A DNA stretch of 64,000 bases from Uruburuella testudinis (GTDB lineage Bacteria; Pseudomonadota; Gammaproteobacteria; Burkholderiales; Neisseriaceae), in the NCBI RefSeq assembly GCF_022870865.1, contig NZ_CP091508.1, positions 1,178,001 through 1,242,000 of the forward strand. Reading direction: 5' to 3'. The notes beneath the pieces are model-generated. The model did not search any database and was not told where the DNA came from. It was given only the letters and a program-made list of their open reading frames with translations. The position numbers were made by a program, and so were the translations under genes. Shown piece after piece: positions 43,343 through 52,027 of this stretch (position 1 is the stretch's first letter; every line of letters begins with the position of its first letter).

Positions 43343-43593
43343 GTTTTATTATCCTTTATATTATGTATGAATATGCTGAGGCAGATTAGCAGTGTATTTT
43401 ACGGAGGCCGTCTGAAAAAAGGAAAGAACGGGAATGTATGAGTTTAGAACCAAAAGTTATATGGTTTGATGCCGTCTGAAAAAACCACTCGGCAGCCTTC
43501 AGCCGGTTTGCTTTTTCAGGGTATTCAGACGGCCTGAAACTTGCATTTTATGCTACACTCAACGCCTGTTTTTATTTGGCAGAGCAATCAATC

Positions 43594-44688
43594 ATGGCAG
43601 GCAATACATTCGGACAACTCTTTACTGTCACCACATTCGGCGAAAGCCACGGCCCGGCGCTGGGCTGCATTATCGACGGCTGCCCGCCGGGGCTGGCCTT
43701 GGATGAAGCGGATATCCAAACCGACCTCGACCGCCGCCGCCCCGGCACCAGCCGCCACGTTACCCAGCGGCGCGAGGCCGATGAAGTGGAAATTCTCTCC
43801 GGCGTATTCGAAGGCAAAACCACCGGCACACCGATTGCGCTGCTTATCCGCAACACCGACCAGCGCAGTAAAGATTACGGCAACATCGCCCGCCAATTCC
43901 GCCCCGGCCATGCCGACTACACCTATTGGCACAAATACGGCACCCGCGATTACCGCGGCGGCGGCCGTTCATCTGCCCGCGAAACCGCCGCGCGCGTGGC
44001 TGCCGGCGCCATTGCCAAAAAATGGCTGCAACAAACATTCGGCACCGAAATCGTGGCCTACGTTACCCAAGTGGGTGAGCAGGAAATCGCTTTCGAAAGC
44101 TATGAACACATCGGCCGAAATCCGTTTTTCGCTGCCAACGAAAGCCAGATTGCCGAGCTGGAAAACTATATGGACAGCATCCGCAAATCGCTGGATTCGG
44201 TGGGCGCAAAATTGCGTGTCGAAGCGCGTAACGTGCCCGTGGGCTTGGGCGAGCCGGTGTTCGACCGCCTCGATGCCGATATCGCTTACGCACTGATGAG
44301 CATCAATGCCGTTAAAGGCGTGGAAATCGGTGCAGGCTTTAATAGCGTGACACAGCGCGGCAGCGAGCACGGCGACGAGCTGACACCCACCGGGTTTGCC
44401 GGCAATCATGCCGGCGGTATTCTCGGCGGCATTTCCACCGGCCAAACCATCACTGCCAACTTTGCTATCAAGCCCACCAGCAGCATTGCCACCCCGCGCC
44501 GATCCATCGATATCGACGGCAAACCGGTAGAAATCGCCACCCACGGCCGCCACGACCCCTGCGTCGGCCTGCGCGCCGCACCGATTGCCGAAGCCATGCT
44601 GGCGCTGGTCTTAATCGACCATGCTTTGCGCCAGCGCGCGCAAAATGCCGATGTGGCCGTGAACACGCCGGATATTGCGCGCCGCTGA
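43594..44688 (+). CDS. aroC: Chorismate synthase
   Basis: Encodes 364 residues, near the usual 360-370. It turns EPSP into chorismate with reduced FMN, the last common step to aromatic amino acids. Motifs: [19 protein letters not shown] at the start, [52 protein letters not shown], and [15 protein letters not shown] followed by the [17 protein letters not shown] run. The start at 43594 ([20 protein letters not shown]) is the family N-terminus; the in-frame ATG six codons earlier is less likely. An uptake sequence lies just upstream. Intact. Confidence 0.96.
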   Translation: MAGNTFGQLFTVTTFGESHGPALGCIIDGCPPGLALDEADIQTDLDRRRPGTSRHVTQRREADEVEILSGVFEGKTTGTPIALLIRNTDQRSKDYGNIARQFRPGHADYTYWHKYGTRDYRGGGRSSARETAARVAAGAIAKKWLQQTFGTEIVAYVTQVGEQEIAFESYEHIGRNPFFAANESQIAELENYMDSIRKSLDSVGAKLRVEARNVPVGLGEPVFDRLDADIAYALMSINAVKGVEIGAGFNSVTQRGSEHGDELTPTGFAGNHAGGILGGISTGQTITANFAIKPTSSIATPRRSIDIDGKPVEIATHGRHDPCVGLRAAPIAEAMLALVLIDHALRQRAQNADVAVNTPDIARR

Positions 44689-44839
44689 AGCGGGAACACC
44701 ATCTGCGCTCGGGCATGCCGTTTAACATACACTTTACAAAATAAAAAGCTTAGCCAAAACATTCAGTTTATACTACAATGCCGCCTGAATTTGCAGGCGC
44801 ACCTGGCTTGTAAGAAGTAGCTACCACAGGAAACCAGAA

Positions 44840-45316
44840 ATGACACAAGAAACCGCTTTGGGCGCGGCCCTGAAATCTGCCGTTCAAACCATGAGCAAAA
44901 AAAAGCAAACGGACATGATTGCGGATCATATCTATAATAAATACGATGTGTTCAAGCGCTTCAAGCCGTTGGCGCTCGGTATCGACCAAGACTTGGTGGC
45001 TGCCCTGCCGCAGTTTGATGCCACGCTGATTGCGCGCGTGTTGGCCAACCATTGCCGCCGGCCGCGTTATCTGAAAGCCTTGGCGCGCGGCGGCAAGCGT
45101 TTTGATTTGAACAACCGCTTTAAAGGCGAAGTGACGGCCGAAGAGCAGGCCATCGCCCAGCAGCATCCGGCTGTGCAACAGGCCGCTGCCGCACAAGCAG
45201 AGCGCAAGGCCGCCGAAGCAGCCAAAGCTGCCGAAACGGCGGTTGAAGAAGCAAAACCGCAAGACACGGCAGACACGGCAGCTGATGAAGTGCCGGAAAA
45301 CAAAGCCGCAGAGTAA
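44840..45316 (+). CDS. proQ: ProQ/FinO-domain RNA chaperone
   Basis: Encodes 158 residues. Residues 1-115 form the ProQ/FinO RNA-binding domain: TMSKKKQTDMIADHIYNKYDVFKRFKPLALG and RVLANHCRRPRYLKALARGGKRFDLNNRFKGEVT. The tail is rich in Ala, Lys and Glu and ends with acidic low-complexity sequence. The neisserial homologue is a small ProQ that binds structured RNAs and affects the stability of many transcripts; the same role is likely here. A long perfect terminator follows. The start has an AGGAAACC ribosome site. Confidence 0.92.
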   Translation: MTQETALGAALKSAVQTMSKKKQTDMIADHIYNKYDVFKRFKPLALGIDQDLVAALPQFDATLIARVLANHCRRPRYLKALARGGKRFDLNNRFKGEVTAEEQAIAQQHPAVQQAAAAQAERKAAEAAKAAETAVEEAKPQDTADTAADEVPENKAAE

Positions 45317-45332
45317 AGCTTGCCGGTATCTG

Positions 45333-45379
45333 AAAATAAACGACAACCCGCTACTGTAGAGCGGGTTGTCGTTTATTTT
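45333..45379 (+). terminator. Intrinsic terminator of proQ
   Basis: A 20-bp perfect stem (AAAATAAACGACAACCCGCT and its complement) with a 7-base loop, overlapped at its end by an uptake sequence. Confidence 0.92.
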
Positions 45380-45470
45380 CAGACGGCCTTTGCATACACA
45401 GGGTTTTGTGGGCAGAACCCACATACACCCTGTAGTCGGATTCTTGAATCCGACATGTTTCAGACGGCCA
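45377..45470. repeat. CACAGGGT-type intergenic repeat, copy 2
   Basis: ACACAGGGTTTTGTGGGCAG, ACACCCTGTAG and the hairpin GTCGGATTC-TT-GAATCCGAC, closed by an uptake sequence. Very close to copies at 41024 and 45629. Confidence 0.7.
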
Positions 45471-45628
45471 AAATCATTGAGCATCACAAGAATATCGAAC
45501 CATTTGTCGGATACAAGTATCTGACCTTGCTTGCTAACGGCGTTGGCTTGCCTTGTTCGCTTGCTTTTGTGAATGGGTGTTATCCTGAATATAAGCAAAG
45601 GCCGTCTGAAGGTATTTTTTTTCAGGCG

Positions 45629-45716
45629 GCCTTTGCATGCACAGGGTTTCGTGAGCAGCACCCACGCGCTACACCCTGTGGGTCGGGTTCTCGAATCCGA
45701 CGTTTTTCAGATTGTA
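45629..45716. repeat. CACAGGGT-type intergenic repeat, copy 3
   Basis: GCACAGGGTTTCGTGAGCAG, ACACCCTGTGGG and GTCGGGTTCTCGAATCCGAC. The last part pairs with itself and looks like a tRNA T arm, but no other tRNA parts are present. Confidence 0.7.
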
Positions 45717-45848
45717 GATGATTGAGCCCGTCGAAGCTCTGCATCAACCGACAGAACGGTTCAAACAAGCTCCACCCGGCAAGCTCCACCCACCCAGGTT
45801 TCGGGATATTTTTAAGATATGCGGCTTGCGGGCGGAATACGGCAAATC

Positions 45849-46430
45849 CTATTCTGTTGCAATCTTCGCCGCCAACATGTCTTTGACCCTGCTGCGCCAT
45901 TCGTGCTGCAAAATGCTGAGCACGGCGGTGTTGCGGCGTTTGCCGTTGGCCAGCACGATATCGTTGCGCAACACCCCCTCAAGTGTGCAGCCGATGTTGA
46001 GCAGGGCGCTGATGCTGGTGGTGTTGTTAACATCTGCGGTAAAGTTTACGCGGCACATGTCCCATTTTTCAAACGCATGCTGCAACAATAAAAATTTGGC
46101 GCGCCGGTTTACCCCTTTGCCGCGCATTTTGGTATGCAGCCAGCTGTAGCCGATGCTGACGGTTTTATGGCGTTCGTTAATATCATAAAAACGGGTGCTG
46201 CCCACGATTTCGCCGCTTTGTTTCAATAAAACCGTAAACGGCAAGTGGCTGCCGGCCGCACGTTGCACCAGCGCCCTTTGAATATAGCTGTGCATGTTTT
46301 CGGCGCCGAGAGCGGTGTTGGGCGTGTATTGCCAGGTGTCGGGGCATTCGTCGGCAATTTTCAGGAGCGCATCGAAATGTTCGATTGCAAGCGGCATCAG
46401 GCAAACGGTTGAGTCTTGCAAGGTCAGCAT
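45849..46430 (-). CDS. GNAT family N-acetyltransferase, RimJ/RimL-like
   Basis: Encodes 193 residues from the ATG at 46430 (MLTLQDSTVCLMPL), chosen for its GGAGACCAAC ribosome site; the longer frame adds 17 poorly coded residues. The acetyl-CoA fold shows as GEIVGSTRFYDINERHKTVSIGYSW (strands 4-5), MRGKGVNRRAKFLLLQHAFEK (the phosphate-binding loop, normally RGxGxG/A, here RGKGVN), then NTTSISALLNIGCTLEGVLRND. The layout fits the RimJ/RimL branch that acetylates protein N-termini or small amines. Substrate unknown. The usual arginine-glycine pair is kept, so it should bind acetyl-CoA. Confidence 0.86.
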   Translation of the reverse strand: MLTLQDSTVCLMPLAIEHFDALLKIADECPDTWQYTPNTALGAENMHSYIQRALVQRAAGSHLPFTVLLKQSGEIVGSTRFYDINERHKTVSIGYSWLHTKMRGKGVNRRAKFLLLQHAFEKWDMCRVNFTADVNNTTSISALLNIGCTLEGVLRNDIVLANGKRRNTAVLSILQHEWRSRVKDMLAAKIATE

Positions 46431-46719
46431 GTTGGTCTCCTTGTCGGTTTTTTTTATTGAAGGCGGCAGGGGCGGTTTCATCAGCGCCGCGTGGTAGCTT
46501 GCCGCCTTACTTTATTTATGTTTGTGATGGGTTTTTAATAAAAAATATGAAATTTCAAATACTTGAAAACATCTTTTCAGACGGCCTGATGTTCCCGTAG
46601 GGTATGCGGCACGATGGTCAGCGGGCAGCCCGACTGATGCGGTTGAGCGGCGTTTGCCCCTTTTTGAATCGGCATGATGCAACCATACGGTGCGAATGTG
46701 ACAAAGCATACAGCAGCCG
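46431..46719. other. Short intergenic region before the ubiH-like gene
   Basis: A single uptake sequence near 46577 and no reading frame I can support. Confidence 0.5.
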
Positions 46720-47881
46720 TTATAACCCGAAAATCAATTGTTCGGTAAATTTTTTGCGCGCGGCAGGCAGGCTGTCGAGCAGGCTCATCACGCCGCCGCG
46801 GCCGAGTTTGAGCACGGCATCGGGATGGTCGAACAAGGTTACCAGGCTGTGGGTAAAGCCGACAATGGCTTGCGCATCGAGCCGGCGGCAGGCGGCGTAT
46901 TGCCGGGCCAAGTGATGATTGTGCAGGCTGTGCGGCGCATCAAAACAGCGTGCCAGCGCCAGCGCATCGCGCACCCCCAAATTCAGCCCTTGTGCCGCCA
47001 CAGGATGCATGGTTTGAGCGGCATTGCCGATGCAGATTACGCGGCCGCTGTATACTTTGTTCAGCTGCTTGAGCTGTAGTGGAAATACTGCCGCTTCACC
47101 GCGTGTTTTCAGACGGCCCAAACGGTTGCCGAACGCCTGTTCGAAAGCTTGGGCGAAATCTGCAAACGGCATCTCTTTCAGCGCTTGGGCATCGGCGGGC
47201 GAGCGAGTCCACACCAGGCGGTAGGCATTGTGATAGGGTAGCAGCGCAAACGGGCCGCTGTCGGCAAAACGCTCGTAAGCAGTGCCATCATTGCCGTGCT
47301 CAAATTCGAGCGTGGTCACCAGCGCCGATTGCCGGTAATCATAACTGTGGCGGCTGAGGCCGGGCAGATTGTCGGTTAGGCGGCCGCCTTCGGCCAGCAC
47401 CACCCAATCGGCAGTCAGGCTGTGCGGTTTGCCGTTGCACACAATATCCAGCTCGGCAAAGCGGCTGAGCGTACGCACGTTTTGCACCTGTGTCTGCCAC
47501 AATACCGGTGTTTGCTGCACATCAAGCGCCGCCTCGCATTGGCGCATCAGCAGCGCATAATCCACCGTGCGCCCCAGCGCGGCTACGCCCATATCGGCGG
47601 CGAGCAATAAGGTGCGGCCGAACACGCCCTGCTGCGAAATGTGCACATTCTCAATTGCAGTAGTGGCTTCAGGGCGGCAAGTCTACGCCCGCCTGCTCAA
47701 AGGCACGCACGCTGTTAAACGATAAAGCCAGCGTGCGCCGGTCGCGGATGTCGGCATGTTGCGGCCGCGCTTCAATCAGCAATACCTGCTTGCCCTGGCG
47801 CTGCAAAGCCAGAGCCGCCAATACACCGACAGGGCCTGCGCCGATAACGGCAATTTGGGTGTGGATGGGGATGCTTGGCAT
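46720..47881 (-). pseudogene. ubiH: UbiH/Coq6-type FAD monooxygenase with one frameshift
   Basis: Two frames together make one UbiH-family protein of about 385 residues. 47881-47669 gives the N-terminus MPSIPIHTQIAVIGAGPVGV (FAD-binding GAGPVG) to FNSVRAFEQAGVDLPP, then a stop. 47646-46720, in another frame, continues from the IENVHISQQGVFGRTLLLAA region through VVLAEGG, RVICIGNAAQTMHPVAAQGLNLGVRDALALA (the GD/GN-type motif and the QGLN of UbiH) to the end. The break is at about 47669-47673: removing the T in CCCTGAAGCC restores DLPP-EATTAIENVHISQQG. UbiH adds hydroxyl groups in ubiquinone synthesis. The single clean shift could be a recent mutation, an assembly error, or a phase-variation-like site; no homopolymer is present. 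Confidence 0.88.
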
Positions 47882-47961
47882 GATATCGGCCTCAGGTTTC
47901 AGATGGCCTGTATTGTAGCGGATTTACGGTGGGGGTTGAATAAAAGGCCGTCTGAAATAAT

Positions 47962-48015
47962 TGAACTGCTCCTCAAAAGTTGGACATCTTAACTAACTTA
48001 TTCAGGAGCAGTTCA
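47962..48015. mobile_element. Remnant of IS3-family-like ends without transposase
   Basis: TGAACTGCTCCTCAAAAGTTGGACA at the left and TATTCAGGAGCAGTTCA at the right (shown here as two short ends). The left end resembles the terminal repeats of IS3-family elements that begin TGAACTGC and contain AAAAGTTGGACA. Only about 54 bp remain, flanked on each side by an uptake sequence, giving one long imperfect inverted repeat. Confidence 0.6.
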
Positions 48016-48020
48016 ATTTA

Positions 48021-48150
48021 TTTCAGACGGCCTTTGATGATTCAATTCAATCGAAATCAAGCGGCGAGGCGTTTGGTCACTTTGTCCCGATTAACGATTT
48101 CCCAGAAGCTTTTCCGAGCATTAGTGGCGGCTGTTGCGAATCATATGTAG
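48021..48150 (-). pseudogene. Duplicated 3' end of sodB
   Basis: TCAGACGGCCTTTGATGATT to GGCGAGGCGTTTGG and GATTTCCCAGAAGCTTTT match the sodB end at 48296-48400 (there GGCGAAGCGTTTGGCC, GATTTCCCAGAAGCC), about 85-90 percent identical, then the match fades. It includes the copied uptake sequence. It encodes only the last 30-40 residues, with changes, and is not a gene. Confidence 0.82.
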
Positions 48151-48264
48151 GATGGGGGTAACCTCATCAAAACCGTTGCGATAGCTGAAATGATAGGGCT
48201 GAAAATCCTGTGGGTTTCGCATGTGTGAAACAACATGCAAGGCCGTCTGAAAAAAGCGAAGATG

Positions 48265-48305
48265 CAAAAAGGCCGTCTGAAAATAATCTTTCAGACGGCC
48301 TTTGA
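48265..48305 (-). terminator. Uptake-sequence hairpin after sodB
   Basis: AAAAGGCCGTCTGAAAA and its complement around a short loop, about 20 bp past the sodB stop. Confidence 0.6.
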
Positions 48306-48324
48306 TGATTCAATTCAATCGGAA

Positions 48325-48906
48325 TCAAGCGGCGAAGCGTTTGGCCACTTCTTCCCAGTTAACGATTTCCCAGAAGCCTTTCAGGTAGTTGGGGCGGCTG
48401 TTGCGGTAGTCGATGTAGTAGGCGTGTTCCCATACGTCGCAGGTCAGCAGCGGGGTGGCGTCGGTGGTTAACGGGGTGGCGGCGTTGCTGGTGGATACCA
48501 AATCCAATGAGCCGTCGCTGTTTTTCACGAGCCAAGCCCAGCCTGAGCCGAATGTGCCGGCGGCGCAGGTGTTGAAGGCTTCTTGGAAGGCTTCGAAGCT
48601 GCCCCATTTGGCATCAATGGCGGCGGCCAGTTCGCCGGCGGGTTTGCCTTGGCCTTTGGGGGTAAAGCCGAGCCAGTAGAAGGTGTGGTTCCAGGTTTGG
48701 GCTGCGTTGTTGAACATGCCGCCTGAAGATTTTTTGACAATTTCTTCTAAAGACAGATTTTCAAACTCAGTGCCTTTGATTTGGTTATTGAGGTTGGTGA
48801 TGTAGGTTTGGTGGTGTTTGCCGTAGTGGTATTCCAGGGTTTCTTTGGAAAGGTGAGGCTCCAGTGCATCCAGTGCGTAGGGCAGCTCGGGCAGTTTGTG
48901 TTCCAT
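48325..48906 (-). CDS. sodB: Superoxide dismutase (Fe type)
   Basis: Encodes 193 residues. It disproportionates superoxide in the cytoplasm. Metal ligands: the first histidine in [16 protein letters not shown] (about 27), the second in [12 protein letters not shown] (about 74), then Asp and His in [14 protein letters not shown] (about 157 and 161). [18 protein letters not shown] and [10 protein letters not shown] are the iron-type signatures, and AGTFGSGW at position 146-ish also fits. The start [17 protein letters not shown] is standard for neisserial SodB. dnaB lies divergently upstream. A partial copy of its 3' end is found 180 bp downstream. Confidence 0.96.
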   Translation of the reverse strand: MEHKLPELPYALDALEPHLSKETLEYHYGKHHQTYITNLNNQIKGTEFENLSLEEIVKKSSGGMFNNAAQTWNHTFYWLGFTPKGQGKPAGELAAAIDAKWGSFEAFQEAFNTCAAGTFGSGWAWLVKNSDGSLDLVSTSNAATPLTTDATPLLTCDVWEHAYYIDYRNSRPNYLKGFWEIVNWEEVAKRFAA

Positions 48907-49102
48907 TATCCAGCTCCTGTTTGTGGTTGGTGTGGTTGTTCGGTTATGTTATGGCGTAGTCGGTATTTTTGGATACAGATACGGGTTAAATTCTACCCGC
49001 TTCGGGCTTAAAAGACCAATAAAAATTATTGCTGATTTGAGCGTACTCTTGCAGAGGCAGAGCCGTTATAATGCCGCTTTAACAACGATGAGGATGAGTG
49101 TC

Positions 49103-50515
49103 ATGAATGATTATGTGGATACGATGCCGTCTGAAGACCGCGAAGTCAGTGCGTTGTCACTGCCGCCTCATTCGATGGAAGCGGAGCAGTCGGTGATCGG
49201 CGGGCTGCTGCTGGAAAATTCAGCGTGGGACCGCATTGCCGATGTGGTGATGGGGGAAGATTTCTACCGTCACGAGCACCGGGTGATTTTCCGCACCATT
49301 GCCAATCTGATTAACGAAAGCCGCCCGGCAGATGTGATTACGGTGCAGGAGGCGCTGGAGCGCAATGACGAGCTGGAAGCGGCCGGCGGTTTCAACTATC
49401 TGATTACGCTGGCGCAAAATACGCCTTCGGCGGCCAATATCCGCCGCTATGCCGAGATTGTGCGCGAGCGCTCGATTATGCGCCAGCTGGCCGAAGTGGG
49501 CACGGAAATCGCCCGCAGTGCTTATAATCCGCAAGGCCGTGATGCGGCAAAATTACTGGATGAGGCAGAAAACAAGGTGTTTCAGATTGCTGAGAGCACG
49601 GCCAAATCGAAGCAGGGCTTTTTGGAAATGCCGGCGCTGCTCAAAGAGGTGGTGGAGCGCATCGATATGCTTTATTCGCGCGATAATCCGGACGAGGTTA
49701 CCGGTGTGGCGACCGGTTTTATCGATTTGGATAAAAAAACATCGGGCTTGCAGCCGGGCGATTTGGTGATTGTAGCGGGACGGCCTTCGATGGGTAAAAC
49801 CGCATTTTCGATCAATATCGCCGAACATGTGGCGGTGGAATCCAAATTGCCGGTGGCGGTGTTTTCAATGGAGATGGGCGGTGCGCAGTTGGTGATGCGT
49901 ATGCTCGGCTCGGTGGGGCGGCTCGATCAGCATGTGTTGAAAACCGGTGCTTTGCAGGATGAGCATTGGGGCCGTCTGAACGATGCGGTGGTGAAATTGT
50001 CGGATGCGCCGATGTTTATCGATGAAACCCCCGGCCTGACCGCGCTCGAATTGCGCGCCCGCGCCCGCCGGTTGGCGCGTCAGTTTGGCGGCAAGCTGGG
50101 CTTGATTGTGATTGACTATTTGCAGCTGATGCAGGGCTCTTCCGGCCGCGCCGAAAACCGCACCGCCGAGTTGGGCGAGATTTCGCGCTCGCTCAAGGCT
50201 TTGGCTAAAGAATTGCAGGTGCCGGTGATTGCGCTTTCGCAGTTGAGCCGCGCAGTAGAATCGCGCACCGACAAGCGTCCGATGATGAGCGATTTGCGTG
50301 AATCGGGCGCCATTGAGCAAGATGCCGATTTGATTATGTTTATGTATCGCGACGAATATTATAATGCCGAAACCCAGCTTAAGGGTTTGGCCGAATGCAT
50401 TATCGGCAAACACCGTAACGGCCCTACCGGCAAGGTGTTTCTCACCTTTATGGGGCAGTTTACCAAGTTTGATAATGCTGCCTTCGTGCCGGAGGCAGCG
50501 ATGATGGAAGATTGA
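49103..50515 (+). CDS. dnaB: Replicative DNA helicase
   Basis: Encodes 470 residues. The N-terminal domain (PPHSMEAEQSVIGGLLLEN) joins a linker to the RecA-like motor with Walker A GRPSMGKTAFSINIAEHV (about 228-245), FSMEMGGAQLVMRMLGS and DYLQLMQGSSGRAENRTAELGEISRSLKALAKEL, RLDTDKRP-like loop (DKRPMMSDLRESGAIEQDADLI). It opens DNA at the replication fork as a hexamer. The start at 49103 (MNDYVDTMPSEDREV) is chosen for its AGGATGAG site and normal length; two in-frame ATGs lie 9 and 15 bases earlier. It is immediately followed by the minor pilin genes, the known neisserial arrangement. Confidence 0.96.
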   Translation: MNDYVDTMPSEDREVSALSLPPHSMEAEQSVIGGLLLENSAWDRIADVVMGEDFYRHEHRVIFRTIANLINESRPADVITVQEALERNDELEAAGGFNYLITLAQNTPSAANIRRYAEIVRERSIMRQLAEVGTEIARSAYNPQGRDAAKLLDEAENKVFQIAESTAKSKQGFLEMPALLKEVVERIDMLYSRDNPDEVTGVATGFIDLDKKTSGLQPGDLVIVAGRPSMGKTAFSINIAEHVAVESKLPVAVFSMEMGGAQLVMRMLGSVGRLDQHVLKTGALQDEHWGRLNDAVVKLSDAPMFIDETPGLTALELRARARRLARQFGGKLGLIVIDYLQLMQGSSGRAENRTAELGEISRSLKALAKELQVPVIALSQLSRAVESRTDKRPMMSDLRESGAIEQDADLIMFMYRDEYYNAETQLKGLAECIIGKHRNGPTGKVFLTFMGQFTKFDNAAFVPEAAMMED

Positions 50516-50683
50516 TACAGGTTTGGCCTTGCTAATAGGCGGATTTCATATTTTGTTAGCCATCTCGGGGTATTTTCATTTAAAATGCCCCGATAATTTT
50601 TATAAAACACATACATTACTTGAGGGCTGTTTGCCGCCGGCATGATTTGTGGCGTTCAGGAAACCATTTCAGGCATATTACTC

Positions 50684-51346
50684 ATGCATTTCAGACAACG
50701 GGGCTTTACCCTTATCGAGCTTTTGGTGGTCATCACCATCATTGCGATTATGGCGCTCATCGCGCTTCCCAATATGAGCCAATGGCTCGCCGCCCGCCGT
50801 GTGGCCGGACAGGCCGAGCAGGTGGCCAATCTTTTGCGCTTTGCGCGTGCCGAAGCTGTGCGGTTAAATGCGCCGGTGTATGTTTGCCCGGTGCAGATCC
50901 GTGTTGACGGCAATCCTGATAATTATTGCAATCTGGGGTTTTCAGGCCGCGGCTTGGGCGCGTGGGCAGATACCGATAAAAGCGGCTTTTATGACCGCAA
51001 TGCCGATGTGGCTTTGCGCGCCGTGGTGTTGAATGATGCAGGCAGCAACCAAACAGATTATGTTGCCGAAACCTATAATTTTGCCGGCACCCGCACCGGC
51101 GCCGATTCAGTGTGGGGCTTTTTGCCCAACGGCTCTTTCGGCCATATGCCCTCGGCCGGCGGCGCCTTGAGTGTGGCCGACGGCTATATCAAAATTGCGC
51201 TGACCGATGCCCGCGCAGTCGATAATGCCGCCCGCACCAACCGTGCCAGCGTGGTTTTGGTCGACAGCAGCGGCCGTGCCGAAGTATGCGCCAAACGGGA
51301 TGCGCGCGCGCTGTGCCGATTTGCAGCCGCAGCAAGCAGTGATTGA
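50684..51346 (+). CDS. pilH: Type IV minor pilin PilH (FimT/GspH type)
   Basis: Encodes 220 residues. The prepilin leader MHFRQRG is followed by FTLIELLVVITIIAIMALIA: glycine at -1, phenylalanine at +1, glutamate at +5, then a hydrophobic helix. PilD should cut after the glycine. The rest is a GspH-like head with a long beta-rich region and four cysteines near CPVQ, NYCNLGF and CRFAAA. It is the first of five minor pilin genes after dnaB (order pilH-pilI-pilJ-pilK-pilX as in Neisseria). Minor pilins prime pilus assembly at the inner membrane and are needed for piliation. pilI starts 10 bp later. Confidence 0.92.
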   Translation: MHFRQRGFTLIELLVVITIIAIMALIALPNMSQWLAARRVAGQAEQVANLLRFARAEAVRLNAPVYVCPVQIRVDGNPDNYCNLGFSGRGLGAWADTDKSGFYDRNADVALRAVVLNDAGSNQTDYVAETYNFAGTRTGADSVWGFLPNGSFGHMPSAGGALSVADGYIKIALTDARAVDNAARTNRASVVLVDSSGRAEVCAKRDARALCRFAAAASSD

Positions 51347-51355
51347 GGGGCCACC

Positions 51356-52027
51356 ATGAAAATAACCGCAACCGAAACAATCATCTTAAAAAACCAATCC
51401 GCCTTTTATGCAAGAGGCCGTCTGAAAACCGCCCAAAGCGGCATGACGCTGCTGGAAGTGGTTGTTGCCATGTTTGTGTTGGCCATCGGTGTGTTGGCGC
51501 TGTTGGCGACGCAGCTGAAAACCGTGGCCGGCGTGCGTGAGGCGGAAAGCCAAACCATCGTGGCGCAGGCTGTGCAAAACTTGATTGAAGGCATGCTGGT
51601 GAACCCCACCTTATCGGCGGCTGCCGATAATAGCGGAGAAGCTACGGGGTGGGCACTTAAATCTTATGATGCTTATCTGACCGGCGGCACACAAATCCAA
51701 AGCAGTGGAGGGGCGGTGCGCTATGACGGCGCAGGGCAAATCAGCAAACTTGCGCTGAGCCGGATGCAGATCAGCCAATTTCAACAGGAATTATTCAGCG
51801 CGCTGGGCGGACAGGTTTTTTACGCCATCTGCCTCGACAGCTCCGGTCGCGCGCCCACCGTCAGCAACGGCAATATGGCGGCCAATTGCACGGCAGCTGC
51901 CGATGCGCCGACGGTTGTTAAAGTGGCCTGGCTGATGGATAACGAAGAAAACCGTGATGGTACCCCCGGGCTCAATACCGACGGCGATTATTTTGTATAC
52001 ACCTATCAGGCTAGGGTAACACAATGA
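51356..52027 (+). CDS. pilI: Type IV minor pilin PilI (PilV type)
   Basis: Encodes 223 residues. The cleavage region is KTAQSG then MTLLEVVVAMFVLAIGVLAL, with glutamate at +5. The leader is long (29 residues). Part of it (GRLKT) is encoded by an AGGCCGTCTGAAA uptake sequence at about 51415-51427. The rest matches the PilV/PilI pattern with a LLATQLKTVAGVREAESQ helix and an AICLDSSGR strand. It works with the other minor pilins in starting pilus assembly. Its stop overlaps the pilJ start (ATGA), so translation is coupled. Confidence 0.92.
   Translation: MKITATETIILKNQSAFYARGRLKTAQSGMTLLEVVVAMFVLAIGVLALLATQLKTVAGVREAESQTIVAQAVQNLIEGMLVNPTLSAAADNSGEATGWALKSYDAYLTGGTQIQSSGGAVRYDGAGQISKLALSRMQISQFQQELFSALGGQVFYAICLDSSGRAPTVSNGNMAANCTAAADAPTVVKVAWLMDNEENRDGTPGLNTDGDYFVYTYQARVTQ

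Larger units (their letters stand above)
45317..45848. other. Repeat-rich intergenic region after proQ
   Basis: No gene seen. It contains the proQ terminator, CACAGGGT repeats 2 and 3, a stretch shared with 41122-41190 (CATCACAAGAATATCGAACC), and an ATTCACAAAA-type repeat at 45525-45581. Confidence 0.7.
47882..48324. other. Intergenic region with an IS remnant and a copied sodB end
   Basis: Contains the IS3-like remnant (47962-48015), a degenerate copy of the sodB 3' end (48021-48150) and uptake sequences. No gene. Confidence 0.7.

Noticed and set aside
45690..45716. T-arm-like hairpin suggesting a tRNA
   Set aside because: No acceptor, D or anticodon arms are found around it, and it is part of a dispersed repeat.
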